From Enterobacteriaceae endosymbiont of Plateumaris sericea (GTDB lineage: Bacteria > Pseudomonadota > Gammaproteobacteria > Enterobacterales > Enterobacteriaceae), in NCBI RefSeq assembly GCF_012562605.1, contig NZ_CP046224.1:316988-380987 (forward strand): a DNA stretch of 64,000 nucleotides. The letters are read 5' to 3'. Positions 8,839 to 18,997 of the stretch are shown here, in pieces. The notes beneath the pieces are model-generated. The model did not search any database and was not told the DNA's origin. It saw only the letters and a list, made by a program, of their open reading frames with translations. The translations under genes and the position numbers were made by a program. How positions within the stretch are numbered: the stretch's first letter is position 1; each line of letters starts with the position of its first letter.

Positions 8839-10128
8839 TTAATAATAACTAATTTTTTTTAATTCTTTAAAATAATTAGGATATGTTTTTCTAATACAAC
8901 TAGGATTTATAATGTGTACTAATTTAGTAGATAAAGATAACAATGAAAAACACATTGCCATTCTATGATCATTATAAGTTTCAATAATAGTACTTTTTAT
9001 ATTCTTAGGTGGAGTAATAATAATATAATCTTTTCCTTCTATTATAAAAGCTCCAGTTTTACGTAATTCATTAACCATAGCAGTTATACGATCAGTTTCC
9101 TTAACACGCCAGTTATAAATATTTTTAATAATAGTTGTTCCTTTAGCAAATAAACTAGTTACTGCTATAGTCATTGCAGTATCAGGAATATGATTCATAT
9201 CCATATTAATACAATTTAATTTATTACGAGAACAAGAAACATAATTTTTTCCATTATGTACTTTTGCTCCCATACTTCCTAATACATTAATAAATTTAAT
9301 ATCTCCTTGAATACTATTTTTATTGATATTAATTAATTTAACTGTTCCTCCTTTAATAGCAGCTGCAGCTAAAAAATATGAAGCAGATGATGCATCACCT
9401 TCAATTATATATTCTCCTGGAGAAAAATATTTTTGATTTCCACGAATAATAAAATGAGAATAATTATTATTATATATATTAACACCAAAAATCTTCATCA
9501 ATTTAATTGTTATATCAATATATGGTTTAGAAACTAATTTTCTTTTTATAAAAATTGAAGTATCTATTTTTAATAAAGGACAAACTATTAATAATGAAGT
9601 TAAAAATTGACTAGATATTGATCCTTCTATTTTAATATTATTTATTCCTGTAAATCCTCCTTTTAAATGAATCGGAGGATAATTTTCATTATTTAAATAT
9701 TCTATTTTAGCACCACCACTGCGTAAAGACTCTATAAGATGTCCAATAGGTCTTTCTAACATACGTGGTTCACCAGTTAATATAATATCACAATTATGAT
9801 TTAAAGATAAAAGAGCAGTTAGTGGTCTTATAACGGTACCAGCATTACCTAAAAATAATGTTAATTTTTTATTATATTTAAAAAATTCATTATTACCTAT
9901 AATATTACAAATAGTATTATTGTTTGATAAAGTATATTTAATACCTAATAATCTTAAAGCATTAAGCATATAATTAATATCATCACTATTTAATAAATTA
10001 ATTAATTTAGTTTTTCCTTTTGATAAAGCAGATAGTAATAATACTCTATTAGAAATACTTTTAGATCCTGGTAATTCAATACAACCATTAATTTTATTAA
10101 TAGGTTTTAAAGTTAAAATATTTTTCAT
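8839..10128 (-). CDS. aroA: 3-phosphoshikimate 1-carboxyvinyltransferase (EPSP synthase)
   Basis: Joins phosphoenolpyruvate to shikimate-3-phosphate in the pathway to chorismate, hence phenylalanine, tyrosine and tryptophan. Active-site motifs are intact: [10 protein letters not shown] with K23, S24 and R28, the LGNAGT loop at 93-98, ERPIGHL, and the C-terminal VKETDR and NDHRMAM blocks. Length 429 against 427 in E. coli. It is 45 bases downstream of serC, preserving the serC-aroA operon. Keeping it supports a role in supplying aromatic amino acids to a host. Confidence 0.97.
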   Translation of the reverse strand: MKNILTLKPINKINGCIELPGSKSISNRVLLLSALSKGKTKLINLLNSDDINYMLNALRLLGIKYTLSNNNTICNIIGNNEFFKYNKKLTLFLGNAGTVIRPLTALLSLNHNCDIILTGEPRMLERPIGHLIESLRSGGAKIEYLNNENYPPIHLKGGFTGINNIKIEGSISSQFLTSLLIVCPLLKIDTSIFIKRKLVSKPYIDITIKLMKIFGVNIYNNNYSHFIIRGNQKYFSPGEYIIEGDASSASYFLAAAAIKGGTVKLININKNSIQGDIKFINVLGSMGAKVHNGKNYVSCSRNKLNCINMDMNHIPDTAMTIAVTSLFAKGTTIIKNIYNWRVKETDRITAMVNELRKTGAFIIEGKDYIIITPPKNIKSTIIETYNDHRMAMCFSLLSLSTKLVHIINPSCIRKTYPNYFKELKKISYY

Positions 10129-10173
10129 AATAAATAATTCTATTTATATAAATGATATTATTAATAATATCAT

Positions 10174-11265
10174 TTATATATATTTTTTTTCAAAACTATT
10201 CATAAATTTCACTAAAGTTTCTATTCCTTCTATAGGCATAGCATTATATATTGAAGCTCTTATACCACCTAAAATACTATGTCCCTTAAGAAAATATAAT
10301 CCTTGTATTTCTGCTTCTTTTAAAAAAATATTTTCTATGTTTTTTTTATTAATGTTAAAAACAATATTTGTTAACGATCTATTTTTAATAGATATATTAT
10401 TTGTATATATTTTACTATTATCTATAGTTGAATATAATAAATTAGCTTTTTTTTGATTGATTTTATCAATATGTTTAACACCACCTTTTTTCTTTAACCA
10501 GTTTAAAACTAAATTAGATAAATATAATGAAAATGTTGGAGGTGTATTAAACATTGAATTATTATCAGCAATAATTTTATAATTTAAAACAGATGGTATT
10601 TCTTTACGATAATTTTGTTTTATAATTAAATCATCTCTAATTATTAGAACAGTTAAACCAGATGGACCAATATTTTTTTGAGTACTGGCATATATTATTC
10701 CATAACGTGATACATCAATTTCTTTTGTAAGTATAGTAGAAGATAAATCTGCAACAACAATTTTATTTTTAAAATTAGGTTCTTCGTTTACAGCAATACC
10801 CTCTATAGTCTCATTAGCACAATAATGAATATATATTGATTTATTATTTAATAACCATTCAATCATTGGTTTTATATATACAATATTATTAATTATTTTC
10901 TTAGTCTTAATAATATGAGGTATACAATATTTTTTTGCTTCTTCTACTGCTTTATAAGACCAATATCCAATATTTGCATAATCAGCATTTTGATTATAAT
11001 TTAATAAATTCATTGGAATAGCAGCAAATTGTGTTCTTGCACCTCCCTGACAAAATAATATTTTATATGTTTTAGGAATATTCATTAATATACGTAAATT
11101 ATTTTTAAATTCTTCAACTAAATTAATAAAATCTTTATTTCGATGACTAATTTCCATTACTGAAAAATGTAAGTGATTCCAATTAATTAATTCATTTTGT
11201 GCTTGTAATAATACTTTATGAGGAATCATTGATGGACCTGGACTAAAATTGAATATTTTTTTCAT
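10174..11265 (-). CDS. serC: Phosphoserine aminotransferase
   Basis: PLP enzyme that converts 3-phosphohydroxypyruvate to phosphoserine and also serves pyridoxal phosphate synthesis. The start FNFSPGPSMIP matches the family. The Schiff-base lysine is K197 in ASTQKNIGPSG, and the phosphate-binding GGARTQF lies at about 74-80. Length is 363 residues (E. coli 362). It leads the serC-aroA pair. The next gene upstream on this strand is a foreign neighbour relative to E. coli, asn rodA lies on its far side, so a rearrangement joint falls in 11266-11389. Confidence 0.96.
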   Translation of the reverse strand: MKKIFNFSPGPSMIPHKVLLQAQNELINWNHLHFSVMEISHRNKDFINLVEEFKNNLRILMNIPKTYKILFCQGGARTQFAAIPMNLLNYNQNADYANIGYWSYKAVEEAKKYCIPHIIKTKKIINNIVYIKPMIEWLLNNKSIYIHYCANETIEGIAVNEEPNFKNKIVVADLSSTILTKEIDVSRYGIIYASTQKNIGPSGLTVLIIRDDLIIKQNYRKEIPSVLNYKIIADNNSMFNTPPTFSLYLSNLVLNWLKKKGGVKHIDKINQKKANLLYSTIDNSKIYTNNISIKNRSLTNIVFNINKKNIENIFLKEAEIQGLYFLKGHSILGGIRASIYNAMPIEGIETLVKFMNSFEKKYI

Positions 11266-11389
11266 TAATAATATCCATAAATTTAATTTTAAATTTATAT
11301 AATAATATATATTATGTATAAATAATATTTATTATTGAATATAAAATTATTTATAAAAGATTAATTATTTTATTATTTAAATATATTTT

Positions 11390-12496
11390 TTAGGTATAAT
11401 TTTTTTTATGAGTATGAATGGACATTATAATACCAAAACTAGTTAAAATTACTATAAGAGATGATCCTCCACAACTAAATAAAGGCAAAGGTATACCCAC
11501 AACAGGTAATAAACCACTAACCATACTAATATTAATAAAAACATAAAAAAATAATACCATTATTATACCACTAATTACAATTTTTCCAAAAAAATCTTCT
11601 GTTTTTAAAGCCAAAAATATTCCTCGAAATATTAATAACATATATAAACTAATTAATAATAATACACCTGTAAATCCAAATTCTTCTGCTAAAACATCAA
11701 ATATAAAATCTGTAGATCTTTCAGGTAAAAATTCTAATTGATTTTGAGTTCCATTTAACCATCCTTTTCCAAATAATCCTCCTGATCCAATAGCTATTTT
11801 AGATTGAATAATATGATATCCTGCTTTTAAAGGATCATTTTCAGGATGAAATAACATAAAAATTCTTTCTTTTTGATAATCATGAATAAATAAAAACCAT
11901 AATATAGGCATCATTATTAAAATTATTAATAAACTGTTAAAAATAATTTTCCATGATAAACCTGATAAAAATAAAATAAACAATCCAGAAATATCAATTA
12001 AAACAGCAGTTCCTAAATCAGGTTCATTAATTATAAGAATAGTAGGAATAATAATTAAAATAATTGTTTTAAAATATGTTTTTATTGAAATAGGATAAAT
12101 ATTTTTACTTACTATCTTAGATATAACTAAAGGTATTACTATTTTTATTAGTTCTGATGGTTGAAATTTTATTAATCCTAAATCTAACCATCTTTGTGCT
12201 CCTTTACTACTATATCCTGTTATATAAACAATAATTAATAAAAAAATACAAATATAATATAATATAAAAGCCCATTGTTTAAAAAATTTTGGGGGTATTT
12301 GAGCAACTATTACCATTAAAATTAATCCTAATAATATTTGTATTAATTTATTTTTCAATATATAATCATTTGTTCCAGAAGCACTCCATGTAACTATAAC
12401 ACTCATAAATAAAATTAATATAATACATATTAACATTATTAGATCTATATGTAATTTTGAAGTAAAAAAATTTTTTAATGATTTATTATTTTTCAT
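11390..12496 (-). CDS. mrdB: RodA, peptidoglycan glycosyltransferase of the elongasome
   Basis: SEDS-family inner-membrane polymerase that extends glycan strands with PBP2 during rod elongation. The 368 residues (E. coli 370) hold about ten hydrophobic segments. SEDS signatures are visible: SSKGAQRWLDLG near residue 95, the FQPSELIKI segment, the DLGTA block and the C-terminal GIPLPLFSCGGSSL. The gene begins 21 bases after mrdA, the normal order. Its retention implies ordered cell-wall elongation. Confidence 0.95.
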   Translation of the reverse strand: MKNNKSLKNFFTSKLHIDLIMLICIILILFMSVIVTWSASGTNDYILKNKLIQILLGLILMVIVAQIPPKFFKQWAFILYYICIFLLIIVYITGYSSKGAQRWLDLGLIKFQPSELIKIVIPLVISKIVSKNIYPISIKTYFKTIILIIIPTILIINEPDLGTAVLIDISGLFILFLSGLSWKIIFNSLLIILIMMPILWFLFIHDYQKERIFMLFHPENDPLKAGYHIIQSKIAIGSGGLFGKGWLNGTQNQLEFLPERSTDFIFDVLAEEFGFTGVLLLISLYMLLIFRGIFLALKTEDFFGKIVISGIIMVLFFYVFINISMVSGLLPVVGIPLPLFSCGGSSLIVILTSFGIIMSIHTHKKNYT

Positions 12497-12517
12497 ATTT
12501 TTATATTTATAAATATA

Positions 12518-14383
12518 TTATTGTATTAGATAATCTTTCTCATGTAAAAAAATATAATTAAAAATTTTTCTCATAATATTTCCTATGAATAAGCCATTAT
12601 TATTTTCAATAATAATTACAATAGCTATTTGTGGATTTTCATAAGGAGCAAAAGCTATTAAAAGTTTATGGTCTCTTAAATTTTCTTTTATTAAATGAAT
12701 ATTACGTATATTTTTATTCCTTAAATTAAAAATTTGTGCTGTACCAGATTTAGCAGCTATTTTATATTTTGAAGATGCAAAACTTTTATAAACAGTACCA
12801 TTATGATGATTTGCTACTCCATACATCCCAATTTTTATTAAATACCAATATTTATAAGGAATATTATTAATTGAAGGATAATGTTTAAATTTAAAAGGAT
12901 AATATTTATTATTTATTTTTATTTCTTTTAAAATATGAGGTTGTTTTACAATACCATTATTAATTAATATCATTAATGCTTTAATCATTTGTATTGGTGT
13001 AACATTCCAATAACTTTGTCCTATTCCTACAGATATAGTATCTCCTTGACGCCAAATATCTTGTATATGATTTAACTTCCATTTTTGTGTTGGTAAATTA
13101 CCTGGTTTTTCATTAAATAAATCAATATCTGTTAGTTCTCCATAACCAAATTTTTTCATCCAATGATGTAATTTATTAATACCCATATTAAAAGCTATTT
13201 GATAAAAAAAAGTATCAGCTGATTCTTCTAATGATTTAATAATATTTAAATAACCATGACCATTTTTTTTCCAATCTTTATAAGACGTATTATACTTAGG
13301 AAGTATCCACCATCCAGGATCAAAAATAATAGTATTTTCATCTATTAATTTTAATTTTAAAGCAGCTATAGATATATATGGTTTAACTGTTGATGCTGGA
13401 GGATATATTCCTTGAATAACACGATTAATTAATGGTTTATTTTTATTATTTAATAAAATATTTAAATTTTTTTGAGTAATACCATTTATAAATAAATTTG
13501 GATTAAAACTAGGAGTAGAAACCATAGCTAAAATACTACCATTTTTAGGATCACTAACAATAATAGCAGAACGTACATTATTAGGAATTAATGATGAAAT
13601 ATATTTTTGTAATTTTATATCTATATTTAAAATAATATCATAACCTGAATATGGAAGTTTTTGAGAAATTTGACGTATAATATAACCTTTATTATTTACT
13701 TCTATTTTTTTATATCCAGTAACTCCATGTAAAATATTTTCATAATATTTTTCAATACCTACTTTACCAATATTTTGAGTACCAAAATAATTATTTCTTA
13801 TATGTTGTTTTTTTAAATTTTGTAAATCTTCAATATTAATTGTTGATACATATCCAATAATATGAGCACATAACTTACTATAAGGATAAAATCTTTTTTG
13901 ATAAGTTTTTAAAAAAAAAGTTGGAAATTTATATTTATTTAGAATAAATTTTGCTATTTCTATATCAGTTAAATCGTTTTTTAAAACTATTGGACGTAAT
14001 CTATTTTTTTTTAATTCTTTTATAAATAAATCAATATCATTATTTGATAAATGTATTATCGATTGTAATTCTATTATTTTTTTTATAATATTTTTCATTT
14101 TAAGAGGTATCATTATTAATTTATAATGAGTTTTATTCATAGCTAATATTATTCCATTTCTATCATAGATTAATCCTCTTATAGGTTCTAAAGGTAATAA
14201 TTTAATATAATTATGTTTAGATTTTTTTTGATAAAAATTAAAATTTTTTATTTGTAAACTATATAAATTAAATAATAAAATAGATAAAAGGAATATAATA
14301 ATTATTAATGATATTATTATTCTTTTAAAAAAAATTTGAGATATTTGTGAGTTTTTTTGAAAATTTTTTAAATCTAATTTCAT
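12518..14383 (-). CDS. mrdA: Penicillin-binding protein 2 (elongasome transpeptidase)
   Basis: Inner-membrane peptidoglycan D,D-transpeptidase that partners RodA. One membrane anchor is at about residues 22-43. The periplasmic pedestal carries RGLIYDRNGIILA. The transpeptidase motifs are intact: STVK with nucleophile S331, SAD in EESADTFF, and KSGTAQ near residue 545. Length 621 against 633 in E. coli. In E. coli the genes between this and holA include rlmH, rsfS and nadD; here only 66 bases separate them. Confidence 0.95.
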   Translation of the reverse strand: MKLDLKNFQKNSQISQIFFKRIIISLIIIIFLLSILLFNLYSLQIKNFNFYQKKSKHNYIKLLPLEPIRGLIYDRNGIILAMNKTHYKLIMIPLKMKNIIKKIIELQSIIHLSNNDIDLFIKELKKNRLRPIVLKNDLTDIEIAKFILNKYKFPTFFLKTYQKRFYPYSKLCAHIIGYVSTINIEDLQNLKKQHIRNNYFGTQNIGKVGIEKYYENILHGVTGYKKIEVNNKGYIIRQISQKLPYSGYDIILNIDIKLQKYISSLIPNNVRSAIIVSDPKNGSILAMVSTPSFNPNLFINGITQKNLNILLNNKNKPLINRVIQGIYPPASTVKPYISIAALKLKLIDENTIIFDPGWWILPKYNTSYKDWKKNGHGYLNIIKSLEESADTFFYQIAFNMGINKLHHWMKKFGYGELTDIDLFNEKPGNLPTQKWKLNHIQDIWRQGDTISVGIGQSYWNVTPIQMIKALMILINNGIVKQPHILKEIKINNKYYPFKFKHYPSINNIPYKYWYLIKIGMYGVANHHNGTVYKSFASSKYKIAAKSGTAQIFNLRNKNIRNIHLIKENLRDHKLLIAFAPYENPQIAIVIIIENNNGLFIGNIMRKIFNYIFLHEKDYLIQ

Positions 14384-14449
14384 TAGATAATTATTTCCTT
14401 AATTGTTAATAAAAATTAATATTTTATATTTATAATTAGTAATTTTCTT

Positions 14450-15466
14450 TTATGAAATTAATAAAATTAATTTTTCTAAATCTATCCAAAAATATTTTTT
14501 TATATAATCATTAATTAAAAAACTTTTAATATTTATTTCTATTTCTAATAATAATTTAATTGATAAATATAATTTATTATGAGTAATTTTTTTTAATAAA
14601 TTCGTTAAAATAATATATTTATTTTTAGGTATTAAAAATTTTTCTAATAATAAATTAAAATTACTCTTATTTATATTTCTTTTTAAGATTAAAAGTATAA
14701 AAATATTATCTGTTATTTTATTTAATATTATAAAAGGATTTATTCCTTCATATTTCATTTTTGTTAATATATTAATACTATGTTGTTTTTCTTCTAATAA
14801 TATAGAATCAATTAAATCATAATATTTTATAAATAAAAAATTATTTGTAATATTTAAAATAATTTTTGAATCAATATTTTTTTCTTTAGGATATAATAAA
14901 GATATATCTTTAAGAGTCTGATATAAAAATGTCAAATTATCTTCATATAAATAACATAATAATTTACAATTATAATCATCTAACGATAAATTTAATTTTT
15001 TAATTTCAAGGTTAGTCCAATGAATTAATTGTATATTATTTAATTTATTACATATAACTAACAGAAATAATTTATTGTTAATTATTTTAAAAATAAAATT
15101 TGAAGTAATAGCAATATCTGTATGAATTTCTAAAATTAATATAATATCAATATTAATAATTTTAAAAAAATAATTTATTTCTTTTTTAAATTTAATAAAT
15201 ATTTTTTTATCAAGAAAAATAAGATTAATTATTTTTTTTTTATAAAAAAAATTTTTTTCTAAAAAATGATTAAAAATTAAATTCCATTTAATTTTATTAT
15301 CAATAATTATAGAATTATATTCTATAAAATTTAATATTTTTATTTGATTTCGTAAATTAATAATAGTTTGTTTTATAAATAAAGGTTCATTACCAATTAT
15401 TGTATAACAATTATATTTATTTTTATAAATATTAACATTCGTATTTTTTATTAAAATTTGGTTCAT
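14450..15466 (-). CDS. holA: DNA polymerase III subunit delta
   Basis: Clamp-loader wrench subunit that opens the beta ring. Similarity to E. coli HolA (343 residues, here 338) is modest but runs throughout: IIGNEPLFIKQ at about 23-33, LNLSLDDYNCKLLCYLYEDN in the middle, and DSILLEEKQHSINILTKMKYEG followed by a helical C-terminal domain. The neighbours mrdA and leuS are those expected at the holA locus. In E. coli lptE lies between leuS and holA; it is absent here. With dnaX in this window it makes part of the clamp loader. Confidence 0.88.
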   Translation of the reverse strand: MNQILIKNTNVNIYKNKYNCYTIIGNEPLFIKQTIINLRNQIKILNFIEYNSIIIDNKIKWNLIFNHFLEKNFFYKKKIINLIFLDKKIFIKFKKEINYFFKIINIDIILILEIHTDIAITSNFIFKIINNKLFLLVICNKLNNIQLIHWTNLEIKKLNLSLDDYNCKLLCYLYEDNLTFLYQTLKDISLLYPKEKNIDSKIILNITNNFLFIKYYDLIDSILLEEKQHSINILTKMKYEGINPFIILNKITDNIFILLILKRNINKSNFNLLLEKFLIPKNKYIILTNLLKKITHNKLYLSIKLLLEIEINIKSFLINDYIKKYFWIDLEKLILLIS

Positions 15467-15558
15467 AAAAAATATTATTTATATAATTATATTATATATT
15501 CAATAATCATTAATTATAATGATAATATCATTAACAAAAAATATTTTAAAGATTTTTA

Positions 15559-18093
15559 TTATTCAGTAACTATATTAAATATCTTATTTGGTATATATAT
15601 AGTTTTAATTATATTATAATTTAATATTAATTTTGATATTTTATCATTATTAAATATATATTTTTTAATATTATCTTTAGAATTTTTATAAATATACGGT
15701 ATTTTTATTATATATTTTTTTTTTCCATTAAGTTGTACGATAATATTTAATAAATTTTTTATTTTTAATTTAGTATTAATAATTAAAGGCCAATTTTCAT
15801 AATCAATATTATTATTATTTCCCATGTATTTCCATAACACAAAACAAAAATGAGGTGTAAATGGATACAACATTTTAATAATAACTATTAATGCATTATG
15901 AATGATAATATGATCTTTTGTATCAGAAATTTCATATTTAATAATTTTATTTGATAATAACATTATTGATGCTATTGCTGTATTAAAAACTTGTCTTCTT
16001 TCAATATCATCTGAAACTTTAATTATTATTTTATTTATATAATTTTGTAATAATGTTTGTTTTATGTTCATTTGTGAATAAATTTTTTCTTTATTCATAT
16101 TTTTTATATAACAATTAAATTTATTATGTTGATAAATAAATTTCCATATTTTTTTTAAAAATCTTGACATTCCTTTAATTCCAGATTCTTTCCATTCTAA
16201 AGATAAAGTAGGTGGAGCAGCAAACATTATAAAAAGTCGTAAAACATCAGCACCATATTTTTTTATTATATTTTCTGGATCTACTCCATTATTTTTTGAT
16301 TTAGACATTTTAATCATTCCATTATATACTAATTTCATACCTGTATTGTCTTCGACATCAAGAATATTATTATTTTTATCTCTTTTTTTTATAATAATAT
16401 TTTCAGGTGATATCCAATGATATTTATTTTTTTTATCTATATAATAAAATGAATCAGCTAAAACCATTCCTTGACATAATAAATTTTTTACCGGTTCATC
16501 AGTATCTAATAAATTAAAATCTCTCATTAATTTATGAAAAAATCTAAAATACATTAAATGCATAGTAGCATGTTCTATGCCACCTATATATTGATCAACA
16601 GGAAGCCAATATTTTACAGCAGATTTATTTAATATTGATTTATTATAATTAGGGCAGGTATATCTTGCATAATACCAAGAAGATTCTATAAAAGTATCAA
16701 AAGTATCTGTTTCTCTAATACCTTTTAAACCATTTAAATCATATTTAAACCAATCTAAATTATTATTAATTTTTTCACTATAAGTTTCTTTTTTATTTTG
16801 ATTAAATATTTTATTAGGAAATGATATTGGTAAATCTTTTTCTGTTAAAGTAATAATTTTTTTATTATTTAATATAATTACAGGTATAGGTGTACCCCAT
16901 AACCTTTGTCTTGAAATACTCCAATCTTTTAAACGATAATATTTTTTTTTTTTTGCTATACCTTGTTTAATTAAATTATTAACAAATAATTGAATATTAT
17001 TTTTATCAATTAAAAAATCTATATTTTTATCTAAAAATATAGGTATATTATATTTTTTAGCAAATATTAAATCTTCTTTATTATGAGTAGGTAATCCAAT
17101 ACTAACTTGAATATCATAATCATTATAAATTTTATTAACTATAAATATAGGAATTTTTTTTTTTGTTATTGTATTAATAGCAAACAATTCACTATTAATA
17201 CATAATTTTTCAACAGAATTTTTTTCTAAAAATAAATTAGATAATTTTATAAAATTATTAATTTTAGTATTTATATAAGAAAAATTTTTACATATAGGAT
17301 GATTAAATAATATTTTTATAAAGCAAATATCAGTAATATAATAAATATTTTTTATAAAAACTTTTATTTTATAATTACTATTAAAAATATAGAAATCTAC
17401 TTCTAATCCTTCTATTTTACCTATCCAATTGATTTGCATGGTTTTAACTTTTTTAGGCCAACCATTTAATTTTTTTAATGAATTTAATAATTCTTCAGCA
17501 TAATTAGTTATTTTAAGAAACCACTGAGAAATAGATTTTTTTGTTACAATACTATTACATCTCCAACAACAATTATTATGAACTTGTTCGTTTGCTAATA
17601 CAGTTTGATCAATTGGACACCAATTTACAGATGAAATTTTTTTATAAACTAATCCATGATTATATAATTTTAAAAAAAACCATTGTTCCCAACGATAATA
17701 ATTAGGATCACAAGTAGTTATTTCTCTATTCCAATCAAAACTAAAACCTAATAATTTTAATTGTTTTTTCATATAACTAATATTATTTTTAGTCCATATA
17801 TTAGGTTTTACATTATTATTTATTGCTGCTATTTCAGCAGGTAATCCAAAAGCATCCCAACCAATAGGATGTAAAACATTTTTACCTAACATACGTTGAT
17901 ATCTAGCAATTACATCTCCAATAGTATAATTACGTACATGTCCCATATGTAATTTTCCTGAAGGATAAGGTAACATAGAAAGACAATAAAATTTTTTTTT
18001 ATTTTTATCTTCAGTAACTTGAAATGTTTTATTTATTTCCCATTCTTTTTGTACATATGATTCTATTTCTTTAGGTAAATATTCTTTTTTCAT
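15559..18093 (-). CDS. leuS: Leucyl-tRNA synthetase with a degenerate editing domain
   Basis: Class I synthetase charging tRNA-Leu. The catalytic site is intact: HMGH at 49-52, zinc-binding-like CPIDQ...CWRC (159-179), WYYARYTCP and KMSKS at 595-599. The CP1 editing domain (about 224-390) is present in length but badly eroded. The threonine-rich TTRPDTFMG block of E. coli aligns without gaps to IKNIYYITD (247-255). The segment around the universal editing aspartate, AVPGHDQRD in E. coli, reads GLPTHNKED with N338 in place of Asp. Aminoacylation should work, while hydrolysis of mischarged tRNA-Leu probably does not. Length 844 against 860. A run of 13 identical bases (16942-16954) lies in the frame. 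Confidence 0.96.
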   Translation of the reverse strand: MKKEYLPKEIESYVQKEWEINKTFQVTEDKNKKKFYCLSMLPYPSGKLHMGHVRNYTIGDVIARYQRMLGKNVLHPIGWDAFGLPAEIAAINNNVKPNIWTKNNISYMKKQLKLLGFSFDWNREITTCDPNYYRWEQWFFLKLYNHGLVYKKISSVNWCPIDQTVLANEQVHNNCCWRCNSIVTKKSISQWFLKITNYAEELLNSLKKLNGWPKKVKTMQINWIGKIEGLEVDFYIFNSNYKIKVFIKNIYYITDICFIKILFNHPICKNFSYINTKINNFIKLSNLFLEKNSVEKLCINSELFAINTITKKKIPIFIVNKIYNDYDIQVSIGLPTHNKEDLIFAKKYNIPIFLDKNIDFLIDKNNIQLFVNNLIKQGIAKKKKYYRLKDWSISRQRLWGTPIPVIILNNKKIITLTEKDLPISFPNKIFNQNKKETYSEKINNNLDWFKYDLNGLKGIRETDTFDTFIESSWYYARYTCPNYNKSILNKSAVKYWLPVDQYIGGIEHATMHLMYFRFFHKLMRDFNLLDTDEPVKNLLCQGMVLADSFYYIDKKNKYHWISPENIIIKKRDKNNNILDVEDNTGMKLVYNGMIKMSKSKNNGVDPENIIKKYGADVLRLFIMFAAPPTLSLEWKESGIKGMSRFLKKIWKFIYQHNKFNCYIKNMNKEKIYSQMNIKQTLLQNYINKIIIKVSDDIERRQVFNTAIASIMLLSNKIIKYEISDTKDHIIIHNALIVIIKMLYPFTPHFCFVLWKYMGNNNNIDYENWPLIINTKLKIKNLLNIIVQLNGKKKYIIKIPYIYKNSKDNIKKYIFNNDKISKLILNYNIIKTIYIPNKIFNIVTE

Positions 18094-18474
18094 ATTTATA
18101 TATACTTTTTATTTTTTTCTGCATAAAATTAATAATATTATTTATATTAGAATATAATATTTAAATAGTATTTATTATTTTAATATATATTTTTTAATTA
18201 AAATAATATTTATTTTATTTTTAAAACTTTGAAATTATTTAAAGAATACTTTTATTTAAATTATTTCGTTATATTAAATCTTAATAAATTTCTAATTAAT
18301 TTTATTTTTTTTCATATCTATAAATAACAAACATTAACAAAATTATAATAAATTATAAACAATAAATTATTAATAATTTTAATTTAAAATAAAATTATAA
18401 TAGAAATTATATTTATCAAATATAAAAATTATTTTTTTAAATTTAAATTAAATATATATTTTATATAAATATAA
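18094..18474. other. Non-coding AT-rich gap between leuS and ybeY
   Basis: This 381-base stretch contains only short stop-ridden frames. In E. coli the corresponding interval holds lnt and corC (ybeX) and further genes; I see no remnant of them. It presumably carries the leuS promoter, but no clear -35/-10 pair stands out in the background. Confidence 0.6.
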
Positions 18475-18927
18475 TTAACTATAAGGATTAGAATATCCAA
18501 GTAAATTAAGTAATTTAATTTCTTCTAATTGCATTATTTTTTTTTCATTATCATAAAAATGATCAAATTTTAATAAATGTAAACTTGAATGTACAATCAT
18601 ATGAGCCCAGTATTCTTCTATTTTTTTATTATATATACAAGCTTCATATTCAATAATTTCTTTACATACAATAATATCTCCTAAAAGAAATTTTTTAGAT
18701 AAATAATCTTCATAAGGAAAACATAAAACATTAGTTGTTTTATTAATATTTAAAAATTTTATATTAAGTTTTCGTATTATATTTTTTTCTACAATACAAA
18801 TATTTATTATAAATTTTTTTTTATAACTATAAAAAATAGTATTTAACCAATTATATAAATTATTTTTTAAAGGTAAATTATTATTATTTTTACAATAATT
18901 ATTATAATTTAATGTAATTTTTTTCAT
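18475..18927 (-). CDS. ybeY: YbeY endoribonuclease
   Basis: Zinc-dependent RNase involved in 16S rRNA 3' maturation and ribosome quality control. The metal motif HSSLHLLKFDH (around residues 113-123) keeps the three histidines of the family HGxLHLxGxDH pattern, though the usual glycines are replaced by S and K. The end LLGYSNPY matches E. coli (LGYEDPY). Length 150 against 155. It sits 70 bases after miaB, with ybeZ (phoH-like), normally between the two, missing. Confidence 0.9.
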   Translation of the reverse strand: MKKITLNYNNYCKNNNNLPLKNNLYNWLNTIFYSYKKKFIINICIVEKNIIRKLNIKFLNINKTTNVLCFPYEDYLSKKFLLGDIIVCKEIIEYEACIYNKKIEEYWAHMIVHSSLHLLKFDHFYDNEKKIMQLEEIKLLNLLGYSNPYS

Positions 18928-18997
18928 GTATTATTTATTAATAAATTTTAATTTAAAATTATCAATTTAAAATTATAAAAATAATTTTAAATTAATA

